DNA of 64,000 nt from positions 229,599,560 through 229,663,559 of the forward strand of contig NC_039358.1 of NCBI RefSeq assembly GCF_003573695.1. The letters are read 5' to 3'. Positions 21,767 to 34,570 of this stretch are shown one piece after another (the first letter of the stretch is position 1; each line of letters starts with the position of its first letter). The DNA is from Papaver somniferum (taxonomy: Eukaryota; Streptophyta; Magnoliopsida; Ranunculales; Papaveraceae). The notes beneath the pieces are model-generated. The model saw nothing but the letters and a program-made list of their open reading frames with translations, had not been told where the DNA came from and searched no databases. Position numbers and translations under genes: made by a program.

Positions 21767-22115
21767 CTGTGTTATTTCTTTTTCGCATTATATTTTATAT
21801 AATTGAAATAATACAGGTTGTGCGTTCGTGATCATCAATTGGAAATCCAACCTTTGGTTGTTGATTTATATTGATTGATCCTTGGACATTGGTCTTTGGT
21901 ACCGTCCAAGTTATCTCTCTTTGATAAAGACTCGCAGATTTCTATTTGCTTGAGTAAAGATCAAATCGAGAGATTGAGATATAAACCCTTTGATATATCT
22001 TTTTATTGATTGAGTGTGACTGTCTAGTTGATTCTCATAAAAGGTATATTGGAGTTTGTCCATACATATTGTTAATCGAATTATTGGGTGTTGTTGTTAG
22101 ACCTCCGCTTTTTCA
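21767..22115 (+). mobile_element. Copia element 1, truncated 5' LTR
   Basis: The 349 bp ending ccgctttttca at 22115 match the last 349 bp of the 3' LTR (28150-28498). The rest of the 5' LTR is missing because gypsy LTR A abuts it at 21766/21767. A primer-binding site follows directly. Confidence 0.9.
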
Positions 22116-22117
22116 AT

Positions 22118-22129
22118 TGGTATCAGAGC
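22118..22129 (+). promoter_or_regulatory. Copia 1 primer-binding site
   Basis: TGGTATCAGAGC, 2 bp after the LTR end. This is the usual copia primer-binding site, complementary to the 3' part of initiator methionine tRNA. Confidence 0.85.
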
Positions 22130-22181
22130 AGGCAAACACATTAAAGACCTCAAAAGTTTGTGTTTGTAGCGATCTGACTAT

Positions 22182-25100
22182 ATGGACTATAAAGTCTCAA
22201 TAGACGCTTCACCAGGTTTAAAAAACAATCGCAAGAAAAGGTCTGACAAACTGGTGTCTCTTCAAAAAGGGCTGGATGAACAAATCCGGATCAATTATGG
22301 TCTTGTTGCAGAAATTGCAGTTCTTAAGGATTTGATATCTGGAAATACTCCCTTTGAGAATTTCAAAAATCTGAGTTGTTCCTCTCTCAAAAAATGTCAT
22401 AAGTCAGATAGTAATCAACGACAGGATGTTGAGAAAACTGATATGACAAGGAACCAGTCAGACAATCTTAAAAGCATAGGCTCATGTTGTGATCCATCCG
22501 ATCATATACATCAAGCATGTATGTATTTTCAAAAGAGTCTTAACATTTCAAGTAATCTTTGTAAGAAAGCTAAACAACTGTATGATTCTCTAAAATCTCA
22601 TACAACACTACCAGGAAACTCTAAATCGAGGAGTACTAGTAGTATGGGTGCCTTTGCTTTAAGATCTACATGTCCCTTTCAATGGTTTCTTGATAGTGGA
22701 TGTAGTCGATACATGACAGGAGACCTTACGTGGTTTGTTTCGTCTGTTGACTATGAAGGAGGACCTGTAACTTTCGGAGATGGAAGTTGTTGCTACATCA
22801 GCAAAAAGGGGACGATCAAGCTACCCGGTGTTCCAGAAATCCATGATGTGGTATGCGTTAAAGGTATGACTGTTAATCTTCTCTCTATTAGTCAAATTTG
22901 CGACAAGGGTCATCGAGTTATCTTCAATGCGAATGGGTGTGACATTGTTGACAAATATGGGAAAGTCATTTTCCAAGGGACTCGTGGTAAAAACAATTGT
23001 TATCTCCTTGATACTCAGTTTAGCAACCGCTGCAATTTGACTAAGGTGGAAACTACACATCTTTGGCATGAGCGTTTTGGTTACATCAATTATCGCCTTC
23101 TAACTAAGATCATTAACAAAGAACTTGTTAGAGGAATTACCAAAATCAATGCAAAGATTGAAGGTGTTTGTGGTGCCTGTCAAAAGGGTAATCAAACAAA
23201 AGTTCACCACAAATCATCTCGAGATATTCTCACTAAAGCTCCACTTGATTTAATTCATATGGATCTCTTCGGACCAATTCAACAACCCACGGTTGCCAGT
23301 AAGAAGTATACTTTAGTTATGGTAGATGATTACACCAGATTTACTTGGGTTGCATTCCTATCCCATAAGAACGAAACCCTTGGTGAATTCAAGATTATTG
23401 TTAAAAGAATCCAGAACGAACAAGGTCGCAAACTAAGGAAAATTAGAAGCGATCGTGACACTGAATTCAAAGACACCAAGGTATTTGAATTATGTGACGA
23501 ATTGGGGATCATTCAACAATACTCACCACCGATTACTCTTCAAGCTAATGGAGTTGCTGAAAGAAAGAATAGGAACATCCAGGAAATGGCCAGGGTAATG
23601 CTCCACAACTAAAACTTACCTTTAAGATTTTGGGGAGAAGTTGTCTTTACAGCATGCTACTTGATCAACCGTGTGTATTTGCAGTTTAAAACCCTTAACA
23701 CTCCTTATGAGTTATGGTATGGAAGTAAACCCAACCTACACTATCTCAGGGTGTTTGGAAGTAAGTGCTATATTCTGAAAGATCGAGAACAGAGAGGGAA
23801 ATTCGACACTAAAAGTGACGAAGGTATCTTTCTCGGCTATGCCTCTGATAGTCGTGGTTTTCGAGTTTTTAATCTCAGAACACAAGTCATGATGGAAACT
23901 GCTAATGTTATCATCGACGACATTAGTAATTTTCGTCAAGATAGTTCTCCTGCTGAGTTGCCTCCAACAGAGACAATTGAGAAAGTCAAAGAAATTCCAG
24001 AATCAGTTGAAGTTATCCCAACTGTTACTGATCCTGACATTTCTAGTGACGAGGAGAATAGCACTGATCAAGCCATTCCTTATGAACAAGAACGTGTCCC
24101 TCCACGACATCTATGGGTTCAAAGGAATCATGACCCCAACAGTATCATCGGCGGAAGGGATTCTACAGCCAAAACAAGGGGTCAACTTCAAAATATATGC
24201 AATTTTGGTTGTTATCTTTCGCAAGTGGAACCAAGGAATATTGATGAAGCTCTGAAAGATCCCTTTTGGGTCAATGTGATGCATGAATAGTTAAATCAAT
24301 TTGAAAGACAAGATGTCCGGGAACGTGGACTTTGTCCTCCAAATGTCAATATTGTCGGTACCAAATGGATATTCAAGAAATAAAGCTAGACTTGTCGGTC
24401 AAGGATATTCACAGATTGAAGGAACCGATTTTGACGAAACCTTTGCTCCTGTGGTACGTGTTGAGTCCATTCGACTTTTATTGGCCCATGCCTGCTTTCT
24501 CAAGGTTAAGTTGTTTCAGATGGACATAAAATCAGCGTTCCTGAATGTAATTTTAAAAGAGGAAGTTTATGTTGCTCAACCTAAGTGGTTCGAAAACCCT
24601 GATTTCCCCGATCATGTGTTAAAGCTCAAAAAGGCGTTATATGGATTAAAGAAAGCACCAAGAGCCTGGTTTGAGAAACTTACGACCTCTCTTATTAGAA
24701 AAGGTTTTTCAAGAGATGGAGCTGATAAAACATTGTTTAACAAATTGAGTGGGAAAGATGCGGTCATTGCTCAAATCTATGTAGATGATATCATCTATGG
24801 ATCAACTTCTGAGAAATTCGCAAAAGACTTTCAAGTCTCTCTTGCTCAAGAATTTGAAATGAGAAATGCTGGTGAATTAAGATACTTCTTAGGATTACAG
24901 ATTCAACAACATAAGAAGGGGATTTACTTATCCCAAGAGAAGTACGCACGAAATCTTGTGTCAAGATTCGGTCTGGATAAGTCGTCTCCTAAGATGTCTC
25001 ACATGCCTACTACTGGTAAATTACACAGGGATGAGAAAGGAGACAAAGCGGATCAAAAACTATATCGATCCATTATAAGTAGCCTTTTGTATCTTACAGC

Positions 25101-25722
25101 TACTAGACCTGATATTTCTTTCAGTGTAGGTTGTTGTGCCAGGTTTCAGGAGGATCCAAGAGAATCTCATCTTGCAGCTGAAAAAAGAATCATACGATAT
25201 ATAAATCACACTGTTGGGTATGGTCTCTCGTATACTTTTGATACTAATACTGATCTTTCTGCTTATTCTGATGTTGATTGGGCAGGATGTGTAAAAGACA
25301 GAAAAAGTACATCAGGGGGCTTCTACTATGTGGGTCTCAATCTTGTAGCGTGGCATAGCAAGAAGAAAAACTCTCAATCCCTGTCTACATGTGAAGAAGA
25401 ATACATTGCTTCCGTATCATGTTGTACTCAACTCTTATGGATGAAACAAATGCTTGCTGATTATGGAATTGATACTGGAATAATGAAGATCTTTTGTGAT
25501 AACTCCAGTGCGATTCGAATTACTGAGAATCCTGTTGAGCACTCAAGAACAAAGCACATAGACATAAGGTACCATTTTATTCGTGATCTTTATGAAAATG
25601 GTATCATCATTATGGAGTTTGTACCTTCCGAACAACAATTGGATGATATTCTCACCAAACCCTTAGACACTGCAACGTTTCAACACTTGTGGCAGTCCAT
25701 TGGTGTTGTTTTGGTTCATTAA
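22182..25722 (+). pseudogene. Copia 1 polyprotein, gag lost, pol disrupted
   Basis: Protease (WFLDSGCSRYMTGD at about 22689), GAG-pre-integrase (LWHERFGYINYRLL), integrase core (DLFGPI, VMVDDYTRFTWV, NGVAERKNRNIQEMARVML), reverse transcriptase (ETFAPVVRVESIRLLLA, QMDIKSAFLN, YVDDIIYG) and RNase H (SDVDWAGCVKDRKSTSGG, EEEYIASVSC, EHSRTKHIDIRYHFIRD) are all present. The N-terminal gag is missing: the frame goes from the start MDYKVSIDASPG straight into a charged linker. Stops are at 23610 (TAA) and 24288 (TAG). A small out-of-frame deletion near 24380 (WIFKK then NKARLVGQG) moves the last 473 codons, otherwise open, to another frame. Sequence style suggests a SIRE-like copia. Confidence 0.95.
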
Positions 25723-26556
25723 AACGTGTCATTGACTATTGCCCCTATACTTATCCTTATCTTTTGGTCAATTGAGTCTGAAACTCCAGTAGGTACTTTC
25801 CAGTTCAGTTTTTGTAGGTTTGTTGTTTTTGTCCTTTTAGTATCTCTTTACTGCTTCAAAATCCTTCTTTTCTTTCGAAATTAAGGTCACCCTTGTTGTT
25901 CTTTCGGGAATGACATCAAATGGGGGAGAGTTCTTTTGAACTTGTGCTTAATGGTAATATCTTGCGGGGAGTGCGGTTGTGGAATTTTTTAGGGGTTATA
26001 TTATATCTTAAAACTCCTTGATGAATGCATTTAGCTTCGGCTTTATGATTGCATTTAAATTAAGTTGGTATGTATTTTTTTTTTGGTCATGAAATGTGTC
26101 TTGTGGAAATTTCATTATGATCTCGTTCTTGTACCTTTGCCAATTTTATTGACAAAAAGTGGGAGAAATATTGTAGTTCACACTACAAATACATATGGTT
26201 TTCAGATCATTGTGTAAGAGGGAGTGGTTTCCATAATCGATATGGAGTATTGACTAAGGGGGAGTGATACATATCACCATAGTATTATTGTTGAAGTCGT
26301 GATACAATTGGACTTTGATGTTACATGATAGTACTATGACACTGTATAATAATGATCGAGAATCTCGATTTCTCTCATTGTTATGGCTACGGTTCTTCAA
26401 CAACGGTGATGCTAAACTTACAACCTTTGGGATCATTGGAGTACTTGGAAGGACGAAGATTTCAGGGAATGTTGAAGATTAGACTATGGAATAGGAGCCA
26501 CCAAAGATTATCTTTTTTGTATTCCATATGTATTAATAGTTTTTCACTAAAATTGA
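25723..26556 (+). mobile_element. Copia 1 internal 3' region
   Basis: Non-coding internal sequence between the pol stop and the polypurine tract, with several 'gggggag' strings. No extra ORF (for example env-like) is recognisable. Confidence 0.7.
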
Positions 26557-26568
26557 CAAAGGGGGAGA
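26557..26568 (+). promoter_or_regulatory. Copia 1 polypurine tract
   Basis: caaagggggaga lies directly before the 3' LTR start TGTTAGAGCATAGC at 26570. This is the standard position for plus-strand DNA priming. Confidence 0.85.
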
Positions 26569-26569
26569 T

Positions 26570-28498
26570 TGTTAGAGCATAGCTCGGTCAACCTCGCATG
26601 CGTTGCTATCTCAATCATGTTTGTCAATGTTAGTGATCAAAACTATGAGTCTTGATTTCTAGCCTACATAGCTAATTAAGTCTCGGACTAGGATAGGAAA
26701 AGTGTAGTTAAGCTCAAGGACTTCATGGAGATTCATCATACAACGACGAAGATCTATACAAGGAACCGTGGAACTTCATCAAAAAAAGGTATGTGGAGAC
26801 TTGAAATTATCTATCACTCAAAAGTCTATCTATTTTATCTCCTACTTCTTATGAGACAAAAGTTGTATGCTATATAGACTAGATCATACACACTTGACAT
26901 TTCGAGCTGAGCATTCATTGCTTATCTTTTATAGGCTAAAGTCGGACCCAGGCCCCTACCCAAATCCAGCCAATTGGACTAGCCCCACTGCTAGACCCAA
27001 CCCCACCAAACCCCTCTATACAACTAATTTAAATACAAACTTCTACTACTGTGGGGATCGAACCCCTGACTTCCTCCTTACTGGAGTTGATGGGATACCA
27101 CTGAGCTATGCTCTTGGACCCAAACAAGGTTAATATGAAATGATCATATGGTTGACCTTTTGAGTTACTATGTTGAACCAACATGAACGTACACGTTTGG
27201 GCATGGTTTTCACGAACCCAGTAAACGTTTACCCAAGTGTGTGTGACAAGCTAAGTTTTTGATCTAACGGTTGAGAAATATTAGCTTGAATCTAAATCAG
27301 GTTTTCATCTAACGGTGAATAAGGATTGCTTTGTACCCAAGGAAAAACCACAATTTGAAGGTTATATAGAGGAGACATCTAGCATTGAGCAAAGCTAATC
27401 CCCACACGTCTGTGTGCTACTAGTGCGCTCGCTAGAGTCGATCTCCATTAACCTTTGATTTTCTTCTCTAAAATCAGGTTAACGACTTAAAGACTTCATT
27501 GGGATTGTGAAGCCAGACCGATACCACTTTATCGTAGTTGTGTGATCTGATCTTGCATCGTCTATCGTACGAGTACAATCTATTGATTGGCTTGAGATCG
27601 TGAGAGTTCTCCGATAGGGAAGATAAAGAAGTCACAAACATCTTCATCTCACTGTTTGTGATTCCTCGACAATCCGCTTGTGTAGTCAGGAAGGATTGTA
27701 GAGAGGTGATTGATTAATCTAGGCTGTTCTTTGAGAATATAAGACCGGATTATCAATTGGTTCCTGTTCACCTTGATTTTATATCTTAAGACGGAACAAA
27801 ACCTAGGGTTTATCTGTGGGAGACATATTTATCCTTTGATAGACTTTTTTGTGTGAGATAGATCTGTTTATTATCAAGTCTGTGATTTTGGGTTACAAAA
27901 ACTCTTGGTTGTGGGTGAGATCAGCTAAGGGAATCAAGTGCGCAGTATCATGCTGGGATCAGAGGCGTAGGAGTACAACTGTACCTTGTATCAGTGGGAC
28001 ATTGATAGGGGTTCAACTATAGTCCAGTCTGAAGTTAGCTTGGAGTAGGCTAGTGTCTGTAGTGGATTAATACAGTGTGTATTCAATCTGGACTAGGTCC
28101 TGGGGTTTCTCTGCATTTGCGGTTTCCTCGTTAACAAAATTTCTGGTGTCTGTGTTATTTCTTTTCCGCATTATATTTTATATAATTGAAATAATACAGG
28201 TTGTGCGTTCATGATCATCAATTGGAAATCCAACCTTTGGTTGTTTATTGATATTGATTGATCCTTGGACATTGGTCTTTGGTACCGTCCAAGTTATATC
28301 TCTTTGATAAAGACTCGCAGATTTCTATTTGCTTGAGTAAAGATCAAATCGAGAGATTGAGATATAAACTCTTTGATATATGTTTTTATTTATTGAGTCT
28401 GACTGTCTAGTTGATTCTCATAAAAGGTATATTGGAGTTTGTCCATACAGATTGCTAATCGAATTATTGGGTGGTGTTGTTAGACCCCCTCTTTTTCA
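26570..28498 (+). mobile_element. Copia 1 3' LTR
   Basis: Starts TGTTAGAGCATAGCTCGGTC after the polypurine tract and ends CCCCCTCTTTTTCA, 1929 bp. Compared with the copia 2 LTR it lacks about 680 bp (the counterpart of 32149-32831) and instead carries a 191-bp SINE (26933-27123). Homologous LTR sequence lies at 30770-35234 (inverted) and 62699-63417 (partial). Confidence 0.9.
26933..27123 (-). mobile_element. tRNA-derived SINE inside copia LTR
   Basis: Read on the minus strand, the head has an A box (tagctcagtggta, 27108-27096) and a B box (ggttcgatccc, 27064-27054), 44 bp apart, as in RNA polymerase III SINEs. The body continues to cctgggtccgactttag near 26935. Flanking LTR sequence stops matching the other copia LTR at about 26932 and resumes at about 27124, so the insert is 191 bp. 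It replaces rather than interrupts: about 680 bp of LTR are absent. No poly(A) tail and no clear target duplication remain, consistent with later deletion. An old tRNA pseudogene is excluded by the long unrelated 3' body. Confidence 0.75.
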
Positions 28499-30755
28499 CT
28501 AGGCGATAATGCCTTTGAGAAATTCAGCATCATTCCCGAACTCCTTGTTTTCAACAGCCATTGGAACATATGGTTCGCAAAGATAGGAGTTTATATCAAC
28601 GAACTACTGATTATGTCGTACCAGGGCTCTCTGAATTTTTAAGGACTTTGACACAAAAGCCTTTATCTCACGAATCTCCTTTCTTACTTCCTTTAACTCA
28701 TCAAGAACATCAGAAAACTTGTGAGAGTTAGAAGTTACAGCCCTTGGTTTTCTTGTCCTCTTTCTTTTCAAGGACATAGAACCAGGAGATTTCTCTTTTT
28801 CCTTGATTGATGGCTTAACAATCATATTGACATATTTTCTCTCCATAGACACAATGCTTATAGAACAGTTATACCAACTGATTTTTGTGGATGGAATTCA
28901 CAATATCGTAAGCAGTCTCGAGATATAAAGGATATCAAGAAGGAAAAAGGAATGTAGGGTTCGAAACCTATAAACAGGTTCGTGGTCGTTCAACTCCAAA
29001 CCCTATGAAGAGTAGAATTGTCGATATTAGCCCTTTCTTTGATAGACAGAAAACAACAAACCTAGGAAAAAACTTCTTTCCTAAAGCATGTACGTTCATG
29101 ATCTTGTCTCTTTTGAACAGGCACATGAGATAAGATTTCCCAAACAACACAATTAGTTTGTGCTGTGGTGAACAACAATTTGTCCACCATTTTCCTCAAG
29201 AGAGGAATCTTCAGACTTCTGTCTATCAAAATGATTCGACCATACTTTCCTTTCAAATGGTCTTACTCTATCCCTGGAAACCAACTTCTTAGACGAAGAT
29301 AAGATCCTACATACCTCAGCGGTCTCTTACCAAGTTTCAGCTTTCTTGCTAATCGATCTGCTCTTCGTTGGAGTTTGCTGGCATGCCTTGTTTGGTGCTT
29401 GTATTTTTAACACCTTGATAGTTCGTATCCCTTCATCGAACAAAACGAGCACGTCGAACTTGGATAGTATTCAGGCATCTGAGATGTGAAAGAAGCTAGA
29501 CATATAGTAGATCCTGAAACATTACTGACAGGGTTTCCAGTTAGAGAATCTTCCAGCCTGATTGGGTTTCCTTATTCTCCGAACCCATTGAGGTTGATAT
29601 ATGTATTGCTACACGTATCAAAATCGATGTTTTCACCAAGGAGCCCTACACTTGATTTCCTATCTTCATCGGAATCATAGGTTTCAGACATTTCATCAAG
29701 TGTTACGGCTAGACCTTTGTTCCCAGTGTATTTTCTACGATTTGGGCATTCGTTAGAAAAATGGCCAAAATCTTTACACTCAAAGCACTGAGGCATGTCC
29801 TCGTCATCAGCCTCGTCAGTATCCCTGTTTTTAGGAGGTATGCGACCGTGAGGTTTTTATGATGACCTAGGTTTGTCTCTCGAAAACCGTTTACTTCTCT
29901 TCAACAAAAGATCCCTAAACTGTCTTGTGATCAAGGAGATCGACTTGTCAAGGTCTTCATCTGAAAAATCATTCTCATACTGATCATCCTCAGAGACATG
30001 AACACTTTTACCTTTGGAAAGTAATTTAGTGCTCTTCTATGCTTTAAAGGCAACATCCTTACCGACTTTGGATGTATGCTCATGATCAAAGATCTTTAGC
30101 TTCCCAACCAAGGTGTTTCTGGAAAGATTATTGAGGTTATTTCCTTCCACGATGGAATGCTTCTAAGACTCGTATCTAGATGACAATGATCTGAGAATTT
30201 TCATCACAATGTCCTTTTCAGGAATAGTCTTACCCAATGCAAAAGATGCATTAACAATTTCAGACACTTTGTGATTGAACTCATTAAATGTTTCTTCATC
30301 TGCCATTCGAAGGTTCTCCCAATCGGAATTAAGGTTTTGAATCCTAGCTTCCTTTTCACTGGTGTTTCTTCAAATACGGTTTCTAAGATATCCCAAGCAT
30401 ATTTATACCTAGTGTAATTAGACACACGGTGTTGAAGACTTGGGGAAATGCATGTATGATAGCATTTAACCCTTCAGAATTCTGCTTTGCAGCAAGAAAC
30501 TCGGAAGCATTATATTCACCAATATTCTTGGGAACAGTTCCGTTTCCAGCTGCAACAACGGGCGCATCATAACCATTCACCACATATACCCATGATTGAA
30601 AATCACGCGATTGAATAAAAGCTCGCATAGCAATTTTCCACCACAAGTAATTGGAGCCATCGAATACTGGTGGTATGTTAATAGAGATAACACCTCTGTC
30701 CATAGAGTCAGATCGCTACAAACACAGACTTATCAGGTTTTAAACGTGTTTGCCT
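28499..30755 (-). pseudogene. Copia 2 gag region, decayed
   Basis: Runs from the ATG at 30703 (MDRGVISINIPPVFDGSNYL, then WWKIAMRAFIQSRDF), a copia gag start. It continues through a UBN2-like block in another frame (YKYAWDILETVFEETP near 30400) and a CCHC zinc knuckle (CFECKDFGHFSNEC, 29793-29752), to a basic linker and coiled coil (SLKRKRTRKPRAV, LDELKEVRKEIREIK) ending near 28604. Several frameshifts separate the blocks. The sequence is cut at 28498/28499 by the 3' end of copia 1, so protease, integrase, reverse transcriptase and the 3' LTR are all missing. Copia 1 lacks exactly the gag part kept here. Confidence 0.85.
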
Positions 30756-30767
30756 GCTCTGATACCA
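30756..30767 (-). promoter_or_regulatory. Copia 2 primer-binding site
   Basis: The minus strand reads TGGTATCAGAGC, 2 bp inside the LTR end at 30770. It fixes 30770-35234 as the 5' LTR of a minus-oriented element. Confidence 0.85.
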
Positions 30768-33439
30768 GTTGAAAAAACGGGGGTCTAACAACACCACCCA
30801 ATATTTCGCTTAGCAATCTGTATGGACTGACTCCGAAATACTTTTCTAGAGAATCAACTAGACAGTCAGACTCAATCTAGATAAAAGTATTTCAAGGAGT
30901 TAATATCTCTCTCTTGATTTGATTTTTACTCAAGCTAAAAACAATAGCGAGTCTTTATCAAATACAAGGAATACTAGGATGGTACCAAAGACCAATGTCC
31001 AAGGATCAATCAATATCAATCAACAACCAAAGGTTGGATTTCCAATTGATGATCACGAACGCACAACCTGTATTATTTCAATTATATAACAAATATAATG
31101 CGGAAAAAAAATAACACAGACACCAGAAATTTTGTTAACGAGGAAACCGCAAATGCAGAAAAACACCGGGACCTAGTCCAGATTGAATGCACACTGTATT
31201 AAGCCGCTACAGAAACTAGCCTACTCCAAGCTAACTTCGGACTGGACTATAGTTGAATCCCTATCAGTCTCCCACTAATACAAGGTACATTTGTACTCCT
31301 ACGCCTCTGATCCCAACAAGATACTGCGCACTTGATTCCCTTAGCTGATCTCACCCACAACCAAGATTTGATGTAACCCAAAATCACAGACTTGATAATA
31401 AAAAGATCTGTATCACACAGAAAAGTCTATCAGATGATAAATCTGTCTCCATAGATAAACCCTAGGTTTTGTTCCGTCTTAAGATATAAGATCAAGGTGA
31501 ACATGAACCAATTGATAATCCGGTCTTATATTCCCAAAGAAAAGCCTAGATTAATCAATCACCTCTCTACAATCCTTCCTGACTACACAAGGGGATTGTC
31601 GAGGAATCACAAACAGTGAGGCGAAGATGTTTATGACTTCTTTATCTTGCCTATCGGAGAACTCTCACGATCTCAAGCCAATCAATCGATTGTACTCGTA
31701 TGATAGAAGATGCAAGATCAGATCACACAACTACGATAAAAGTAGTATCGGTCTGGCTTCACAATCTCAATGAAGTCTTTAAGTCGTTAACCTGATTTTA
31801 GAGAAGAAACTCAAAGGTTAATGGAGATCGACTCTAGTGAGCGCACTAGTAGCACACAGACGTGTGGGGATTAGGTTTGCTCAATGCTAGATGTCTTCTT
31901 TATATAGCCTTCAAATCAGGGTTTTGCCTTGGGTGCAAAGCAATCCTTATTCACTGTTAGATGAAAACCTTATTTAGATTCAAGCTAATATTTGTCAACC
32001 GTTAGATTGAAAACTTAGCTTGTCACACACACTTGAGATATACGTTTACTGGGTTTGTGAAAACCGTGCCTAAACGTGTACGTGTATGTTGGTTCAACAT
32101 AGTAACCCAAAAGGTCAACCATATGAGCATTTCATATTAACCTTGTTCTTCTTCACCATAACTAGTTCAATTGACTCAAATGAACTAGTTAGAGAGTTGT
32201 TCAATTTCTATGAGATCTTATGTAACTACACAAGACACAATTGAAACAAAGATGATGCAATTCGTTTGAATCGGCTCATGAACTTTATAGCCACAGTTTT
32301 CACAAAGAATTCCTTAGTAATTTAAGTTTCATGTTCAGAGCACATCTTTAGATCATAACCTCTTACGTTCACAAACAAGTTCGCAGACTTAAGTTAATCG
32401 GTTGAGTTTTCCAAACTCGACAGAAATTCTCAGCTCGAGAACTTCCGCCATTTCGCGGACTGGGTTCGCAGACTGAGTTCGCGGACTAAGCAAACAAACG
32501 AGTTTTGGAAAATCCAGCAGAAATTCTAGGTCGAGAACTTCCGACAGTTCGCGGACTGGGTTTGCGGACTTGGCAAGCCAATTCCACAATCCTCCCGATT
32601 TCTCTTGATCAACAAGTTCGAAAACTTCGGTTCAAGGAATACATGGTTATGTAATCTAAACTCTTATTTCAATCATTGAGACATTCTCAGAGGACGCTAT
32701 GTAGCTGTTATTCACAGAACGATTCACGTCAGAGCAATTATCAAAGTGATTGAAACTTTCATAACTTTCGTCACTAGGTGAAGATAAACTTGATCAAAGC
32801 GAAACGCTTTACCAACACACGATTTCGAGATAAAAGATAAGCAATGAATGCTCAGCTCGAAATGTCAAGTGTGTATGATCTAGTCTATATAGTTGTTGAT
32901 GGTGGTTTTTGAACAAAGGGTAAAACCGTAAAACCTCACGTATAGCATGACGTCACCAGTAACACTAGCACATTTATTAGAACATTTAACGCGCTTATGT
33001 AAAAATCACTAGGGTACCCTTTTTCAAATACTAAATTAGGGTTTCGATGCGCGAAACGTAAATTCACACATACCGCGCAACCATTACGCAAAAAGCATGG
33101 CAAACATGCCAAATGCACGCACCGTGCAATCATCGCGCATAACATAGCAATTGCACGTACCGTGCAATCACTGCACAAAATCATGGCAATAATGCCACTC
33201 ACACATGCCAAATGCACGTACCGTCCAAACATCAAGCAAAACATAGCAATTGCACGTACCGTGCAATCACTGCGCAAAAGCATGGCAAACATGCCAAATG
33301 CACGCACCGTGCACTCATCACACAAAACATAGCAATTGCATGTACCATGCAATCATTGTGCAAAATATGGCAACCATGACAAAACTACAAATAACGCAGC
33401 ACCATTGCACAAAATGGCAACCACACCAAAAGCGCGCGC

Positions 33440-34150
33440 CATTGGCACATGCCGTGCAACCCTTGCAACATGGCATGCCAAGCCGTGCAACCTAGGGCCA
33501 AAGCCGCCACACGCGCCATTGGCACATGCCGTGCAACCCTTGCAACCTGGCATGCCAAGCCGTGCAACCTTGGGCCAAAGCCGCCACACGAGCCATTGGC
33601 ACATGCCATGCAACCTAGGGCCAAAGCCGCCACACGCGCCATTGGCACATGCCGTGAAACCCTTGCAACCTGGCATGCCAAGACGTGCAACCTAGGGCCA
33701 AATCCGCCATACCGGCCATTGGCACATGTCGTGCAACCCTTGCAACCTTGCATGGGCCAAATCCGCCTCATGCGCCATTGGCACATGCCGTGCAACCCTT
33801 GCAACCTGGCATGCCAAGCCGTGCAACCTAGGACCAAAGCCTCCACATGCGACATTGGCACATGCCATGCAACGCTTGAAACTTGGCATACCAAGCCGTG
33901 CAACTTAAGGCCAAATCCGCCATACGCGCCATTGGCACATGCCATGCAACGCTTGCAACTTGGCATACCAAGCCGTGCAGCCTAGGGCCAAATCCGTCAC
34001 ACGCGCCATTGGCACATGCCATGCAACGCTTGCAACTTGGCATACCAACCCGTGCAACCTAGGGCCAAAGCCGCCACACGCGCCATTGGCACATGTCGTG
34101 CAAACGCTTGCAACTTGGCATACCATGACGTGCAACCCTTGCACTTTGGC
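33440..34150. repeat. 77-bp tandem array in gypsy LTR B, about 9 copies
   Basis: Reverse complement of the array at 20.2-21.2 kb: cgcgccattggcacatgccg, then tgcaacccttgcaacctggc, then atgccaagccgtgcaaccta, then gggccaaagccgccacac per 77 bp. Some units are shortened (for example near 33600 and 33760). The long open frames it creates are artefacts of the repeat. Confidence 0.95.
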
Positions 34151-34562
34151 ATGTCGCACCTACATCAAAGGCCACGATTCCTCTTGAGATGCAAAATTTC
34201 GACCGTCGAAGGTCGCCACTGAGCCGGCAAGTCTCTCAAGCTCAACTTATCAAACACCAGCGACATGCTACATGTATTCCAAGAAGACACTCGAGACATC
34301 AAAACGTATGTCACAAACTGGGGGATGCTCATAAGGGTTTTGGTTTGGCGGTCTACATCGTGCGGCATACACAAATTCCCGTTTCAAGAAAGTGTCATAA
34401 GAATAAAACGGTTAGTAAATGATGGAAGTAATGGTGAAACGCCCTTTCATTATGGAACATCAATTCCATCAAATTCCATCAATACCAGGCGTTACCACCT
34501 CTTCCCATTTAACTCATCTGTTTCTTTTCTTACGAGGCCAGAGTATGTTTCACTTGGACTTG

Positions 34563-34570
34563 TATAAATA
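34563..34570 (+). promoter_or_regulatory. LTR TATA box, copy B
   Basis: TATAAATAGG, 364 bp before the LTR end, matching copies A and C. Confidence 0.6.

Noticed and set aside
27050..27110. tRNA gene in the copia LTR
   Set aside because: A and B boxes are present, but no acceptor stem or anticodon arm pairs properly, and the sequence continues into a SINE body.
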